Positions 9,325 to 18,775 are shown, counted from the stretch's first letter. The stretch: DNA of 35,520 nucleotides from Aquificaceae bacterium (GCA_037722135.1 JBBKAW010000034.1:19036-54555), one strand, 5' to 3'. Program-made: numbers and translations. The notes: generated from the sequence alone by a model not told the origin.

Positions 9325-10074
9325 ATGGGTAGGGTATTTACAATCTTGTCTCTGTGTTCTTTAGTGTGGTTAGCCTCCTGTGGTGGTGTAACAAAAGAGG
9401 AGTTTGACAAAAGAATTGCAAGCCTTGAGGGCAGAATATTACAGCTTGAAGAAAGGCAAATTTATCTGGAAGAAAGAAACCTGAGGACAGAAGCCAGAGT
9501 GGACACTCTTTCTGAAAGCCTCGCAAAAACAAGGCTTGAACTGGAAAGGCTTAGAGTTGAAAGACAAAGCCCCGCTCAAGCTGCCAAACTGCCAGAGCCA
9601 ATAAGGGAAGTGCCACAGCCTTCTCAAAGAATACCAGAAAGGGTGCAGGGAGCTCCTCAGCCTCAACGCGACAACCCACAGCAGGCAACTGAAGAGTATC
9701 AAAGGGAATACGATGAAGCACTAAGACTTTACAACTTAAGACAGCTACACCAAGCAAGAGACAAGTTTATAGATTTTATAAGAAGGTATCCGAGAACACC
9801 TCTCACGGACAATGCATATCTATGGCTTGGTGTAGTTTACAGAGACCTTGGAGAAATGAACAAGGCGGAAGCGGTTTGGCTTACCTTAGTGGAAAGGTGT
9901 CAAAGGAAAGAGATGGTAGACTGCAATAAGGCACCCTCTGCCTTGCTTCAATTGGCAAGACTTTACGAACGAAGAGGAGACAATAGAAAGGCAAGGGAAT
10001 ACTACGAAGCTATACTAAGAGACTATCCATCTTCCGAAGAGGCTGAGATTGCAAGGACAAGGCTTGGAAGGTGA
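9325..10074 (+). CDS. CpoB/YbgF-like periplasmic lipoprotein with coiled coil and TPRs
   Basis: A 249-aa exported protein. A lipoprotein signal ends at the lipobox LASC with Cys19. Residues about 27-80 form a heptad-rich coiled coil (ILQLEERQIYLEERN), residues about 85-118 are a Pro/Gln-rich linker, and residues about 122-249 are tetratricopeptide repeats (YDEALRLYNLRQLHQARDKF and YYEAILRDYPSSEEAEIA). This order is that of YbgF/CpoB, which coordinates peptidoglycan synthesis and outer-membrane constriction with the Tol-Pal system in proteobacteria. No tolQRAB or pal gene is in the window, so the role is inferred from architecture. It is followed directly by uppS. Confidence 0.82.
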   Translation: MGRVFTILSLCSLVWLASCGGVTKEEFDKRIASLEGRILQLEERQIYLEERNLRTEARVDTLSESLAKTRLELERLRVERQSPAQAAKLPEPIREVPQPSQRIPERVQGAPQPQRDNPQQATEEYQREYDEALRLYNLRQLHQARDKFIDFIRRYPRTPLTDNAYLWLGVVYRDLGEMNKAEAVWLTLVERCQRKEMVDCNKAPSALLQLARLYERRGDNRKAREYYEAILRDYPSSEEAEIARTRLGR

Positions 10075-10075
10075 T

Positions 10076-10762
10076 ATGAAAATACCAAAACACTTGGCGG
10101 TCATAATGGATGGAAATGGAAGATGGGCGAGGGAAAGGGGTCTACCAAGGATAGCAGGTCATTATGAAGGGGTAAAGAGGGGAGAGGAGCTTGTGGATGC
10201 ATGCATAGAGCTTGGAATAAGGTGGCTCACCCTTTTCACCTTTTCCACAGAAAACTGGAAAAGACCAGAGGTTGAAGTAAGGGCTTTGATGAGGCTTCTT
10301 GAAGGATACCTTAGAGAAAAAGGTCATTTACTACTGGAAAAGGGTATAAGAGTTTCCTTTATAGGAAGGCGGGACAGACTACCACAAGGTCTACTAACGG
10401 AGATGGAGAGGGTTGAAAAGTTAAGACCTTCTAAAGAAAAGATTCATGTTATCCTTGCCATTGATTACGGCGGTAGAGACGAGATACTCAGAACCTTCAA
10501 GAAAATGAGTGAAGCGGGTCTTGAGCCCACAGAGAAGAACTTCAAGCTACTTTCAGACCTACCAGAAGCACCAGACCCAGACCTTCTTATAAGAACCGGT
10601 GGAGAAAAAAGAATATCAAACTTTCTACTCTGGCACTTAGCCTACACAGAGCTCTACTTTACAGATACCTATTGGCCAGACTTTAGAAAAGAAGAACTCA
10701 TAAAAGCCCTTGAAGACTTCTCAAGGAGGGAAAGAAGGTTTGGAGCAGTCCTTAAGGAGTAG
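10076..10762 (+). CDS. uppS: Undecaprenyl diphosphate synthase (cis-prenyltransferase)
   Basis: Condenses isopentenyl diphosphate units onto farnesyl diphosphate to make the lipid carrier for cell-wall and LPS sugars. The 229-aa protein begins MKIPKHLAVIMDGNGRWARE, with catalytic Asp12 in MDGNGRW, and has TLFTFSTENWKRP, the IDYGGRDEI motif and the substrate motif DLLIRTGGEKRISNFLLW. ATG 10076 is chosen over the upstream in-frame TTG at 10049, because the family starts here and GGAAGGTGA precedes it. It begins one base after the cpoB stop, and its end overlaps cdsA. Confidence 0.97.
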   Translation: MKIPKHLAVIMDGNGRWARERGLPRIAGHYEGVKRGEELVDACIELGIRWLTLFTFSTENWKRPEVEVRALMRLLEGYLREKGHLLLEKGIRVSFIGRRDRLPQGLLTEMERVEKLRPSKEKIHVILAIDYGGRDEILRTFKKMSEAGLEPTEKNFKLLSDLPEAPDPDLLIRTGGEKRISNFLLWHLAYTELYFTDTYWPDFRKEELIKALEDFSRRERRFGAVLKE

Positions 10763-11450
10763 AGAGGCTATTGGAATACTTGTGGGTGGGCTTACTATAG
10801 CTTTGGTTTTGTCTCCTTATCCAATTTTCTATGCGGGAGTGCTTGCCCTGTCCTTGCTTATAGGCTACGAGATTTCTAAGGCTCTAAAGTTTGAACTTTT
10901 CTACATGCCACCTATTACCTTTTTGATTAGCTCCCTTTCCCTTGAACTTGGTCTTGTATCTGCTATGCTTTTGTCCTTTTACGCTGGGTGGAGAGTATGG
11001 TCTATGGATGAGCTTTTCAAGGCTCTTTTAATATGCGTGTATGCTGGGGTTCTTCCTGTGTTTTTACTCGGTTTGAAAGAGGACTACGCTCTACTAAAAC
11101 TTTTGGTTTTTGTTTGGGCTGTGGATGTGTTTTCTTATTATGTGGGAAAAAACTTTGGCAGAAGAGCTCTTTCTCCTCGCCTCTCTCCAAAGAAAACATG
11201 GGAGGGTCTTGTAGGTGGTGGCTTTGCCGGTGTAATAACCATGTGGGTCTTTCATGGCTTTAAGGGTATTCTTTGGTCTTTACCTCTCGTAGCCATAGCC
11301 CTTATGGGAGACCTTTTCAAGAGCTTTATAAAGAGACAGATAGGTATAAAGGACTTTTCCAACGTGCTTGGAGAACATGGAGGGTTTACAGACAGGTTTG
11401 ATTCTCTACTTTTTACAGCACCAGTTTATCTATTTCTTTTAAAATTTTGA
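10740..11450 (+). CDS. cdsA: Phosphatidate cytidylyltransferase
   Basis: Makes CDP-diacylglycerol from phosphatidate and CTP, the branch point of phospholipid synthesis, at the inner membrane. Several TM helices lead to the C-terminal signature SFIKRQIGIKDFSNVLGEHG followed by GFTDRFDS, diagnostic for CdsA. Start is uncertain: TTG 10740 has AGGAGG (10724-10729) 10 nt upstream and gives 236 aa; TTG 10710 would lengthen it by 10 residues. Either way it overlaps the uppS 3' end. The uppS-cdsA pair is a widely conserved neighbourhood. Confidence 0.95.
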   Translation: MEQSLRSREAIGILVGGLTIALVLSPYPIFYAGVLALSLLIGYEISKALKFELFYMPPITFLISSLSLELGLVSAMLLSFYAGWRVWSMDELFKALLICVYAGVLPVFLLGLKEDYALLKLLVFVWAVDVFSYYVGKNFGRRALSPRLSPKKTWEGLVGGGFAGVITMWVFHGFKGILWSLPLVAIALMGDLFKSFIKRQIGIKDFSNVLGEHGGFTDRFDSLLFTAPVYLFLLKF

Positions 11451-11453
11451 AGC

Positions 11454-12770
11454 ATGGAAAAGATTAGGTCCTGGATAGAAGAGGCTATTTCCCTAGGTTA
11501 TGAGTATGAAGTATATATGGAGCGTAGGAAAAAGACAACCCTTGAAAGTGCGGATGAAAGCTTAGAAAATCTTTTGAGGGCGGAGGAGGCAGGAATTGGC
11601 ATAAGGGTCTTTAAGGGTAAAAAAATGGGCTTTTCTTACACCACTGACCTTGATAAAGAAGCTGTGAAAGAGTGTGTAAAAGTTGCCACACAGGTATGTG
11701 ATATAACACCAGAAGACTATGGGTTTTCTCTCGGTGCTTGTCAGGACTTTGGAAAGTTGGAAACATACTATGATGAGGAGGGTCTCAAGAGACCTATTGA
11801 GGAAAAGATAGACCTAATAATCGGCTTGGAACGGAGAGCAAAAGAACTTGACCAAAGAGTAAAGGGTGTAAGAAAAGTAAGCCTTAAAGAGACCGAGCTT
11901 GAAGTGGTTTGTTTTAACTCTTGTGGACTCTTTTATGAGTATAGAGGAACGTGGTATACACTTATTATGGCAGTGCTTGCGGAAGAAGGGGGAGATTCTT
12001 CTATATCCTACGAGTATTCTGGTAGCAGGTTTCTCTCTAACTTACCTTTGGAAAGAATTGTGGAAGATGTGGTCTTTAAGGCAACCGCAAGCCTTAACCC
12101 TTCACAAATAGAAACCACTAAGATGCCTGCGGTTTTCTTCAGAGAAGCATCCGCAATGCTTCTTGAAGCCTTTAGTCCCATATTTCTTGGAGATTCTCTT
12201 GTTAAAGGTAAAACTTTCCTTAAGAACAAGGAAGGAATGGAAGTCTTTTCAAGAAAGCTTACAATTGTAGACGACGGCACTTTGGAAGGTGGTTTTATTA
12301 GTCTTCCTGTAGATGCGGAGGGCTATGCAATGAGTAGAAAAGTTTTGGTAGATAGGGGTGTATTCAAAGGCTTCCTGCATAGCACCTATACCGCCATCAA
12401 GTCTGGTTCAAAGCCTACGGGCAATTCTTTGAGGGATAGCTTTAAGAGCCTACCAGTTTCTAATATAACAAACCTTTACATAGAGCCTGGAGATAAAAAC
12501 CTTGAAGACCTGCTTCAAGGAGAGGTTTTTCTTATAACAGACCTTATGGGCTTGCATACAGTGGACCCAGTATCTGGAGACTTCTCTCTTGGTGCGTCTG
12601 GTATAATATACAAGCACGGAAGGAGGTTAAAAGGCGTGAGGGGGGTCGTTATAGGAGGAAACATAAAGGACATTTGGAGCTCTGTGGTAGAGGTGGGTAA
12701 TGACCTAAGATTTTATGGAAACGTGGGCTCACCCTCTATTCTTGTTGAAAACATAACCGTGGGGGGTTAA
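11454..12770 (+). CDS. pmbA: TldD/PmbA family protein, PmbA (TldE) type
   Basis: A 438-aa member of the TldD/PmbA family. In E. coli, TldD-TldE form a heteromeric metallopeptidase that matures some modified peptides and degrades CcdA; the PmbA/TldE partner lacks the zinc motif. Here no HExxxH occurs: the corresponding region reads PAVFFREASAMLLEAFSPIF, so this is the PmbA-type subunit. The C-terminal SGDFSLGASGIIYKHG and VVIGGNIKDIW are characteristic. The TldD partner is not in the window. It begins 3 nt after cdsA with no obvious ribosome binding site. Confidence 0.92.
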   Translation: MEKIRSWIEEAISLGYEYEVYMERRKKTTLESADESLENLLRAEEAGIGIRVFKGKKMGFSYTTDLDKEAVKECVKVATQVCDITPEDYGFSLGACQDFGKLETYYDEEGLKRPIEEKIDLIIGLERRAKELDQRVKGVRKVSLKETELEVVCFNSCGLFYEYRGTWYTLIMAVLAEEGGDSSISYEYSGSRFLSNLPLERIVEDVVFKATASLNPSQIETTKMPAVFFREASAMLLEAFSPIFLGDSLVKGKTFLKNKEGMEVFSRKLTIVDDGTLEGGFISLPVDAEGYAMSRKVLVDRGVFKGFLHSTYTAIKSGSKPTGNSLRDSFKSLPVSNITNLYIEPGDKNLEDLLQGEVFLITDLMGLHTVDPVSGDFSLGASGIIYKHGRRLKGVRGVVIGGNIKDIWSSVVEVGNDLRFYGNVGSPSILVENITVGG

Positions 12771-12771
12771 A

Positions 12772-13362
12772 GTGGTGAAAATCATATCACCTTTACTAAT
12801 GGTGCTTGGAGTCTTTATTTCCCTTGCAGGACAGTGGGTAGCTTTTGAAATATATGCAAATACGAAGCTTTTAAGGATAGGCGAAAACCTATCTCAGTTT
12901 GTGCACGGTCTTTACTCTGGAGATACTCTGATAAAGCTAAACAATGGGGACGAAAGCATATTTATACTCAGGACAGCAGGAGGCAAGGTTATAACCACCA
13001 ATAACGCTATAGGTCCTCTTAAGGTAGAGGATTTCATAAGCGCAAGCTACAGCAAAGGTGGAGACCATGTATACGCCTACATAAAGAGAGTGAGCTTTTC
13101 AGAGTATTTGAATGTCCTTTTAGAAAGACCCTTTGCTTTGGGGATTTCCCTTTCAGGTCTTATACTATTCTTGTCTGGATTGATACTGCTATTTAAGGGA
13201 TACAAGCCAATAGAGGAGAAAGAACTACAGGAGGATATACTAAGAAAGTTAAAGGCTCTTAGAGTGTCCTTTGCCACGAGTAGGATTATACCTAAGGAGA
13301 GTTTGTCTGAAGCAGAGAAAATACTGGATGATATAATTAAAAGAATGGAGGGTAAAACATGA
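12772..13362 (+). CDS. Two-TM membrane protein of unknown function
   Basis: A 196-aa protein not recognised. It has a TM helix near residues 6-24, a region of about 95 residues with beta-strand character that should face the periplasm (GDTLIKLNNGDESIFILRTA), a second TM helix near 120-142 (SLSGLILFLSGLILLFKGY), and a charged cytoplasmic tail of about 50 residues. The start is GTG 12772, with a second GTG one codon later. It overlaps the next gene by 4 nt (ATGA), so the two unknown proteins are probably made together. The fold resembles E3 ligase GIDE-type or other two-TM stress proteins only in outline; no function is assigned. Confidence 0.7.
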   Translation: MVKIISPLLMVLGVFISLAGQWVAFEIYANTKLLRIGENLSQFVHGLYSGDTLIKLNNGDESIFILRTAGGKVITTNNAIGPLKVEDFISASYSKGGDHVYAYIKRVSFSEYLNVLLERPFALGISLSGLILFLSGLILLFKGYKPIEEKELQEDILRKLKALRVSFATSRIIPKESLSEAEKILDDIIKRMEGKT

Positions 13363-14954
13363 ATATACTCATAGTTTCCTTTGATAAAAGTTTAGTAAGC
13401 AAAATTAAAGAGGTCCTAAGTGAACACAACTTGGTGGATGTGAAAAATGGAGAGGAGGCTGTAAACACAGTCTCTTCTTACATAGACGTGGTTATATACG
13501 ATGCGGTTTCCGGTTCTACATCAGAAGAGGATATTAACAATATGTATAAAAAGAAATTCAAAGACTCAAAGTATATAATTCTCGTTGATGACCTCTTCCC
13601 TGTAGATATGAACAACATATTGCCCCCAAGAAAGATAAAGTTGATAAGAGATGAAGCGATAAAAAAGATTAAAGATGCAATACTAAGTGAACCAGAAACG
13701 GTTGTAGGTGAACACCTACAGGAAATTTTCTCACAAGAAGCCCCATCCTTAGAAGATACTCTTTCTTCACAATCTACCTACACACAAGATGTGTTAAGTT
13801 TTAGAGAACTTGATTTTGAAATACCTGCAGAACATACAATATCTCAAATAGAGGATGTATTCCAAAAGACTGCTACGGAAAAGCCACTAAAGAAGGTGCT
13901 CTTAGTCTCTTTTGATGCTAATCTCATAAACAACGTAAAGGAAGCACTTTCAGGAAAGGTGGAGATATTAGAAGCGGGAAACATAAAGGAAGCCCCAGAA
14001 AAATCAAAAGAAGCGGACATAATTCTCTTCGATACCTTATCTGGGATGCCTGCATACAAGACACTTACAGATATGTCAAAGGATGAATCCTTAGCAAAAA
14101 AGCCCTACGTTCTTCTTACAGATGAGCTCTTTCCCATAGATGTGGAAAGTATTCCACTTGAGAGAAAATACAGTTTTGCGAGGGAGGCGGAGTTTAATAA
14201 GGCAATAGAGAAAGTATTGGAACTCGCTGAGGAGGTTTCTGTAGAAGGTCCTACCGAGCTATTACTCGAAACAGTTCACACCAAAGAGTTTTTACCCGCA
14301 AGGTTTCAGCCAGTAAGCTCGCAAGAAGAAAAAATGGGAATAATAAACCCGTTTGAGGGAATGGCAAGCTCTGGTCTTGAGGAAAATAAACCACCAATTT
14401 TCATAGAGGAAGAGACCCCGAAAATTGAAGTGCCAGTTGAAGTGCCAGAAAAACCTGTAATTTCCAAAGGCATGAATCATATGGAAAACATAACAGAAAG
14501 CCTTGCTATCGCCATAAAGGACGTGTTCAGAGAACAACTATCTCAGGAAAAGCTTATTTCTCTCCTATCCAATACTCTAAGCTTGGAAGAGTTAAGCAAG
14601 CAGTTGACTTCTGTTTTTGAAAGAAAACTGGAGGATATTCTAAAGGAAAAGGTCAGTGAAGCTTTTTCAAAAATTGATGTGAGCCAGATAGCGAGAGAAA
14701 CAAAAAGCCTTGCTATCGCCATAAAGGACGTGTTCAGAGAACAACTATCTCAGGAAAAGCTTATTTCTCTCCTATCCAATACTCTAAGCTTGGAAGAGTT
14801 AAGCAAGCAGTTGACTTCTGTTTTTGAAAGAAAACTGGAGGATATTCTAAAGGAAAAGGTCAGTGAAGCTTTTTCAAAAATTGATGTGAGCCAGATAGTG
14901 AGAGAAGAAGCCTATAGAGTCTTAAAGGAAAAGATTAACGAGCTTATCACCTAA
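13359..14954 (+). CDS. Unknown protein: two degenerate receiver-like domains plus duplicated helical repeat
   Basis: A 531-aa protein not matched to a named family. Two related alpha/beta domains lie at about residues 1-112 and 178-290: each starts with a hydrophobic strand ending in VSFD (ILIVSFDKSLV; VLLVSFDANLI), has a second strand ending in Asp (VVIYDAVSG; IILFDTLSG) and a third ending in (V/T)D-D/E-LFP(V/I)D. This resembles CheY receivers, but the acidic pair and the final Lys are missing, so phosphorylation is doubtful. A low-complexity Pro/Glu linker follows (about 300-370), then two almost identical 69-residue helical units (about 380-517) and a final short helix. The DNA of the units is nearly identical (see repeat). 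Last gene of the operon; its end overlaps the convergent gene by 8 nt. Confidence 0.85.
   Translation: MNILIVSFDKSLVSKIKEVLSEHNLVDVKNGEEAVNTVSSYIDVVIYDAVSGSTSEEDINNMYKKKFKDSKYIILVDDLFPVDMNNILPPRKIKLIRDEAIKKIKDAILSEPETVVGEHLQEIFSQEAPSLEDTLSSQSTYTQDVLSFRELDFEIPAEHTISQIEDVFQKTATEKPLKKVLLVSFDANLINNVKEALSGKVEILEAGNIKEAPEKSKEADIILFDTLSGMPAYKTLTDMSKDESLAKKPYVLLTDELFPIDVESIPLERKYSFAREAEFNKAIEKVLELAEEVSVEGPTELLLETVHTKEFLPARFQPVSSQEEKMGIINPFEGMASSGLEENKPPIFIEEETPKIEVPVEVPEKPVISKGMNHMENITESLAIAIKDVFREQLSQEKLISLLSNTLSLEELSKQLTSVFERKLEDILKEKVSEAFSKIDVSQIARETKSLAIAIKDVFREQLSQEKLISLLSNTLSLEELSKQLTSVFERKLEDILKEKVSEAFSKIDVSQIVREEAYRVLKEKINELIT
14497..14906 (+). repeat. Nearly perfect in-frame 207-bp tandem duplication
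   Basis: Bases 14497-14699 and 14704-14906 align with a constant offset of 207 bp (69 codons), with one mismatch seen by eye (c14692 against t14899, Ala to Val). Similarity stops quickly outside: g14496/a14703 and a14700/g14907 differ. The unit encodes an amphipathic helical segment (ending FSKIDVSQI). Synonymous positions are conserved too, so the copy is recent or is kept uniform by recombination. Confidence 0.97.
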
Positions 14955-16686
14955 CAAATAAAGCCTCTTCCCTATACCACCCCCAAACGGTGGGGAAGAG
15001 GTTTTCAAACCTGTTTCTTACCGCAAGCATGCTCTTAGGTGCGGCGATAAATATCATGGGTTGCTCTTCTGCTATTATGCGGTAAGCTTTCCTGTATATC
15101 TCCACCCTTCTTTCAAAGTTTGTTTCTTTTGCTCCCAGGTCAAAAAGCTCATCCACCTCTCTCTCCCACTGGGTTTGTGGCTTGCTTTGTCTTGGATTCC
15201 ACATATGAAGTGTTCCCGAAGAGTGCCACACGTTCCTTCCAAAGTGTGGGTCCATTGAGCCTGTAAGCCCTATTATGACCGCTTCCCAGTCGTAGGGTGG
15301 AGATGTGAGCCTATTTACAAGGCTGTTGAAGTCTATGGGTCTAAAAATAACCTTTATTCCTATCTTCTCAAGGTCTTCCTTTATCATGTTTCCTATGGCT
15401 TCCCTTTCCTTATTGCCCGCATTGGTAAGAAGCACTATCTCAAGAGTATTACCTTCTGGGTCTTCAAGCCATCCATCACCGTTTCTGTCTTTGAAACCAA
15501 GACTTTCAAGTATAGCCCTTGCCTTTTTTAAGTTGTATTCGTAAACGGGGAAAAGCCCTTCTGTGTAATAGGGTCTGTTGGCAGGGGTTATAGGTCCATA
15601 TAATGGGTCTGCCAAGCCGTTGTATACAAGGTAGCAAATGCCTTCTCTGTCTATGGCGTGGGATATGGCTCTTCTGAATTCTCTGTTTTGAAACCATCTT
15701 AGTTTGTGCTTTGGCACTTTGGAGTTAGGGTTTTGATTAAAGACCAAAAAGGTAGTAGACGGTGTGGGTCCAAGGTCATAGAGGGTGGTGTTTTTTACTC
15801 TGCTTATAAAAAGCACATCTTGAGGTCTAACACCCATGTAGTCTATTTCTCCGAGGGAATATTTCAAAAGGGCAGTGTCTGGGTCTTGCACTATGTATCC
15901 TATTTTTCTCTTTATGTAGGGTAGTTGCCTGCCGGAGTTGTCATATTCATAGTAGTAGGGGTTTGCCTCGTATTCCACCATAACGCCCTTTATATACCTT
16001 TTTAGCCTGTATGGTCCTGTTCCCACTATATCCTTTGGGTCTGTGTTTACGTTCCATGCGGTCATAAAGTTTCCTTCCTTTACAAACTTCTCCAATTTGT
16101 GCTTTGGTAGTATGGGTGCGGACAAGGCACTAAGAAAGGGTGCAAATGCTTCTGGAAGTCTAAACTCCACCGTGTATTTGTCTATTTTCCTTACAAAATT
16201 TTTTATGTCCTCTTGGCTCTTTAATATGCCTCTAAACATATCTCCTGTGGAGTTGGGTATTTGAGGATTGAGGTATATGTCCCTGTAGGTAAAGACCACA
16301 TCATCTGCAGTAAAGGGTTCACCATCGCTCCACCTTACATTTCTTCTAAGATGAAAGATATACACTCTCCCACCCTCCTTTTCTTCCCATTTCTGTGCAA
16401 GGTCTGGAACTACCTGCATGCTTTTGAGGTCTATTTTGGTAAGACCTGTAAAGAGGTAAGAAAGCACTGCGGTAGAGGAAGTTTCTTGAGCTAAGGCTGG
16501 GTTTAAGGTTCTTGGGTCAGAGTTTAACACAAACCTTATTTCTCCCCCTTCTTTACCTTCCTTTATATGGAAGTTTTCTGGCTTTAAACTTACAAAGGAT
16601 ACTTCTCCACCCTTTGGCGATGAGGTTAAATAAAAGGGTAAAAAAGCTAAGACTATAAAAGCTAAGGCAAGGGAAAACCCTTTCAT
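14947..16686 (-). CDS. ABC transporter substrate-binding protein, peptide/nickel family (SBP_bac_5)
   Basis: A 579-aa periplasmic solute-binding protein of the DppA/OppA family. It has an N-terminal signal or anchor (LALAFIVLAFLPFYL, about residues 5-20) and family landmarks: LNSDPRTLNPALAQETSS, FHLRRNVRWSDGEPFTADDV, VGTGPYRLKRY and the ILESLGFKDRNGDGWLEDP segment. The ligand could be peptides, metal chelates or another solute and cannot be told from sequence. No permease or ATPase gene is nearby, so this is an orphan binding protein. It ends the ispE-to-dxr operon (4-nt overlap with dxr) and overlaps the convergent 531-aa gene by 8 nt. Confidence 0.92.
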   Translation of the reverse strand: MKGFSLALAFIVLAFLPFYLTSSPKGGEVSFVSLKPENFHIKEGKEGGEIRFVLNSDPRTLNPALAQETSSTAVLSYLFTGLTKIDLKSMQVVPDLAQKWEEKEGGRVYIFHLRRNVRWSDGEPFTADDVVFTYRDIYLNPQIPNSTGDMFRGILKSQEDIKNFVRKIDKYTVEFRLPEAFAPFLSALSAPILPKHKLEKFVKEGNFMTAWNVNTDPKDIVGTGPYRLKRYIKGVMVEYEANPYYYEYDNSGRQLPYIKRKIGYIVQDPDTALLKYSLGEIDYMGVRPQDVLFISRVKNTTLYDLGPTPSTTFLVFNQNPNSKVPKHKLRWFQNREFRRAISHAIDREGICYLVYNGLADPLYGPITPANRPYYTEGLFPVYEYNLKKARAILESLGFKDRNGDGWLEDPEGNTLEIVLLTNAGNKEREAIGNMIKEDLEKIGIKVIFRPIDFNSLVNRLTSPPYDWEAVIIGLTGSMDPHFGRNVWHSSGTLHMWNPRQSKPQTQWEREVDELFDLGAKETNFERRVEIYRKAYRIIAEEQPMIFIAAPKSMLAVRNRFENLFPTVWGWYREEALFVR

Positions 16687-17816
16687 CTTATAGCCCCTAC
16701 AAGTTCCAATCCCTTTTTGTATGCCCAGTCTATAGCATATAGCACATCTTCAAGACTCTGGGGGTCTTTTAGGTTCACATGGCTTAGGACTTCCTCCACG
16801 AGGTTTACAATATCCAAAAACCCTATCTTGCCCTGCAAGAAAAGCTCCACCGCTACTTGGTCCGCACCCACCAACACTGCAGGGTATATGCCACCCATGA
16901 GAGCAACCCATTTACACAGAGGAATGCTCTTAAACTTTTCCGTATCTACCCTTTCAAAGGTTATGGGAGAAAGCTCAAGTAAACCCTTTTTCTCAAAGGG
17001 AAAGGCTTTTCTCTCTGGATAGTAAAGGCTATGCAGTATGGGTATTCTCATGTCCGTTTGTGAAGTGTGGAATATAAAGCTACCGTCGATGAGCTCCACA
17101 ATACCGTGCACCACGCTCTGGGGATGAATAACCACCTCAAGGCTTTCCACCTCAAGGTCAAAGAGGTTTATGGCTTCTATTAGCTCCATGCCTTTGTTCA
17201 TAAGAGTGGCAGAGTCTATAGTTATTTTTGCACCCATCCTCCATGTGGGGTGCTTTAGTGCATCCTCTACGCTCACATGTTTTAGCTCCTCCAAGCTTTT
17301 ATCTCTAAAGGGTCCTCCAGAGGCGGTCAGATAAACCTTCCTTATATCCTCACGCCTTAAGCCAAGCATTATTTGGAAAAGGGCGTTATGTTCGCTGTCC
17401 ACAGGCACTATCCTGTCCTTGTTTTCCCTTACCAATTCTCTCAGACATATGAGGGACTCCTTGTTGGAAGCCAGAAGCCTCTTGCCCTGTTGAAGCACAA
17501 GGTATGTGGGTAGGATACCATCCACACCCGATATGGCGTTCATAAGTATTTCTGAGTTTTCCACTATGGCATGCAAGCCCTCCTCACCCCTTAGAAAGGC
17601 TGTGCCTTCTGGCAGTTCAGAGAGCCAATCCTTTGAAGGTTCTTCGTAGCAGGACACGAACCTTGGCTTTAGCTCCACTGCTTGAAGTAGGAGCTTTTCT
17701 GATGCCCTCTTTGCCAAAATACCCACAAGTTCAAAGTCTTCTCTGTATGCCTTTACTACCTCAAGGGTTTGACTTCCCACAGAGCCAGTAGAGCCAAGCA
17801 CTCCAAGCTTTTTCAT
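16683..17816 (-). CDS. dxr: 1-deoxy-D-xylulose 5-phosphate reductoisomerase
   Basis: Second enzyme of the MEP isoprenoid pathway; it converts DXP to MEP with NADPH. The 377-aa protein has the nucleotide-binding [14 protein letters not shown] at the N-terminus, [12 protein letters not shown], the metal/substrate motif [23 protein letters not shown] and [16 protein letters not shown]. The start overlaps kdsD by 4 nt. Together with ispE at the head of the same gene string, two MEP-pathway steps are in one probable operon. Confidence 0.97.
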   Translation of the reverse strand: MKKLGVLGSTGSVGSQTLEVVKAYREDFELVGILAKRASEKLLLQAVELKPRFVSCYEEPSKDWLSELPEGTAFLRGEEGLHAIVENSEILMNAISGVDGILPTYLVLQQGKRLLASNKESLICLRELVRENKDRIVPVDSEHNALFQIMLGLRREDIRKVYLTASGGPFRDKSLEELKHVSVEDALKHPTWRMGAKITIDSATLMNKGMELIEAINLFDLEVESLEVVIHPQSVVHGIVELIDGSFIFHTSQTDMRIPILHSLYYPERKAFPFEKKGLLELSPITFERVDTEKFKSIPLCKWVALMGGIYPAVLVGADQVAVELFLQGKIGFLDIVNLVEEVLSHVNLKDPQSLEDVLYAIDWAYKKGLELVGAIR

Positions 17817-18775
17817 ACTATGCCTGCCCTAAGTATATCGTGCATGTGTATGATGCCAACAGGCTTGTTTTCCTTGTCAACCACAATAAGGACTGTTATT
17901 TTATAGTCCTCCATCCTTTTTAGTGCCTCCACCGCAAGCTCCTCCATGCGCGCTGTCTTTGGATTCCTCGTCATTACATCCCTGGCTATGCTCGTGTCAA
18001 AGTTTCCACCTCTGTTTACAAAACGCCTTAGGTCTCCGTCGGTTATTATGCCTGTAAGCTTTCCCTCCTGGTCTACCACCGCGGTAGCACCAAAGCCCTT
18101 GCTGGTCATTTCAATTATCGCCTCCTTCATAGGCGTGTCTTCTTTTACTATGGGGACTTCTTCTCCTGTGTGGCAAAGGTCTGCCACCTGTCTTAGCCTT
18201 CTTCCAAGAGAGCCTGCAGGATGCCTCAAGGCAAAGTCTTTGTGAGTAAAACCCTTGAGCTCCAAAAGAACCATAGCCAACGCATCTCCAAGCACAAGGG
18301 ATGCGGTGGAGGAGCTCGTGGGTGCAAGCTGTAGAGGACATGCCTCCTTTTCCACAGAGAGAAATATATGCACGTCTGAGTGCTTTGCCAGAGTGGAGTT
18401 TGGATTGTTGGTTATGGATATGAGGGGCACACCAAGAAGTTTTATGTAGGGAATAAGGGAGTTTACCTCGGGAGACTCACCGCTGTTGGAAAAGGCAAGC
18501 ACCACATCTCCAGAGTCTATTACTCCAAGGTCTCCGTGAAGAGCCTCCGCAGGGTGCAAAAAGTGGGCTGGCGTGCCAGTGCTTGAGAGGGTAGAGGCAA
18601 CCTTACGGGCTATATGACCAGATTTGCCTACCCCTGTAGTTATTACCTTTCCCTGACAGTTTAGAATAAGCTCTATCGCCTTTACAAAACTTTGGTCTAA
18701 GTTATCTCTGAGCCTTTGTAAGGCTTGAATCTCTATGTCAAAGACCCTTTTAGCCTTCTGGAGTATCTCATCCAT
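17813..18775 (-). CDS. kdsD: Arabinose-5-phosphate isomerase (KdsD/KpsF family)
   Basis: Interconverts ribulose 5-phosphate and arabinose 5-phosphate, the first step toward the LPS sugar Kdo. The 320-aa protein has an N-terminal SIS domain ([40 protein letters not shown]) at about 40-180 and a pair of CBS domains at about 200-320 ([36 protein letters not shown]). This is the full KdsD architecture. ATG 18775 shares its A with the ppa stop; GTG 18778 immediately before is an alternative. It implies that the organism makes Kdo-containing LPS. Confidence 0.95.
   Translation of the reverse strand: MDEILQKAKRVFDIEIQALQRLRDNLDQSFVKAIELILNCQGKVITTGVGKSGHIARKVASTLSSTGTPAHFLHPAEALHGDLGVIDSGDVVLAFSNSGESPEVNSLIPYIKLLGVPLISITNNPNSTLAKHSDVHIFLSVEKEACPLQLAPTSSSTASLVLGDALAMVLLELKGFTHKDFALRHPAGSLGRRLRQVADLCHTGEEVPIVKEDTPMKEAIIEMTSKGFGATAVVDQEGKLTGIITDGDLRRFVNRGGNFDTSIARDVMTRNPKTARMEELAVEALKRMEDYKITVLIVVDKENKPVGIIHMHDILRAGIV

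Noticed and set aside
13359-13700. The 531-aa protein as an ordinary response regulator
   Set aside because: The acidic pair after the first strand and the conserved Lys before the last loop are missing in both domains.
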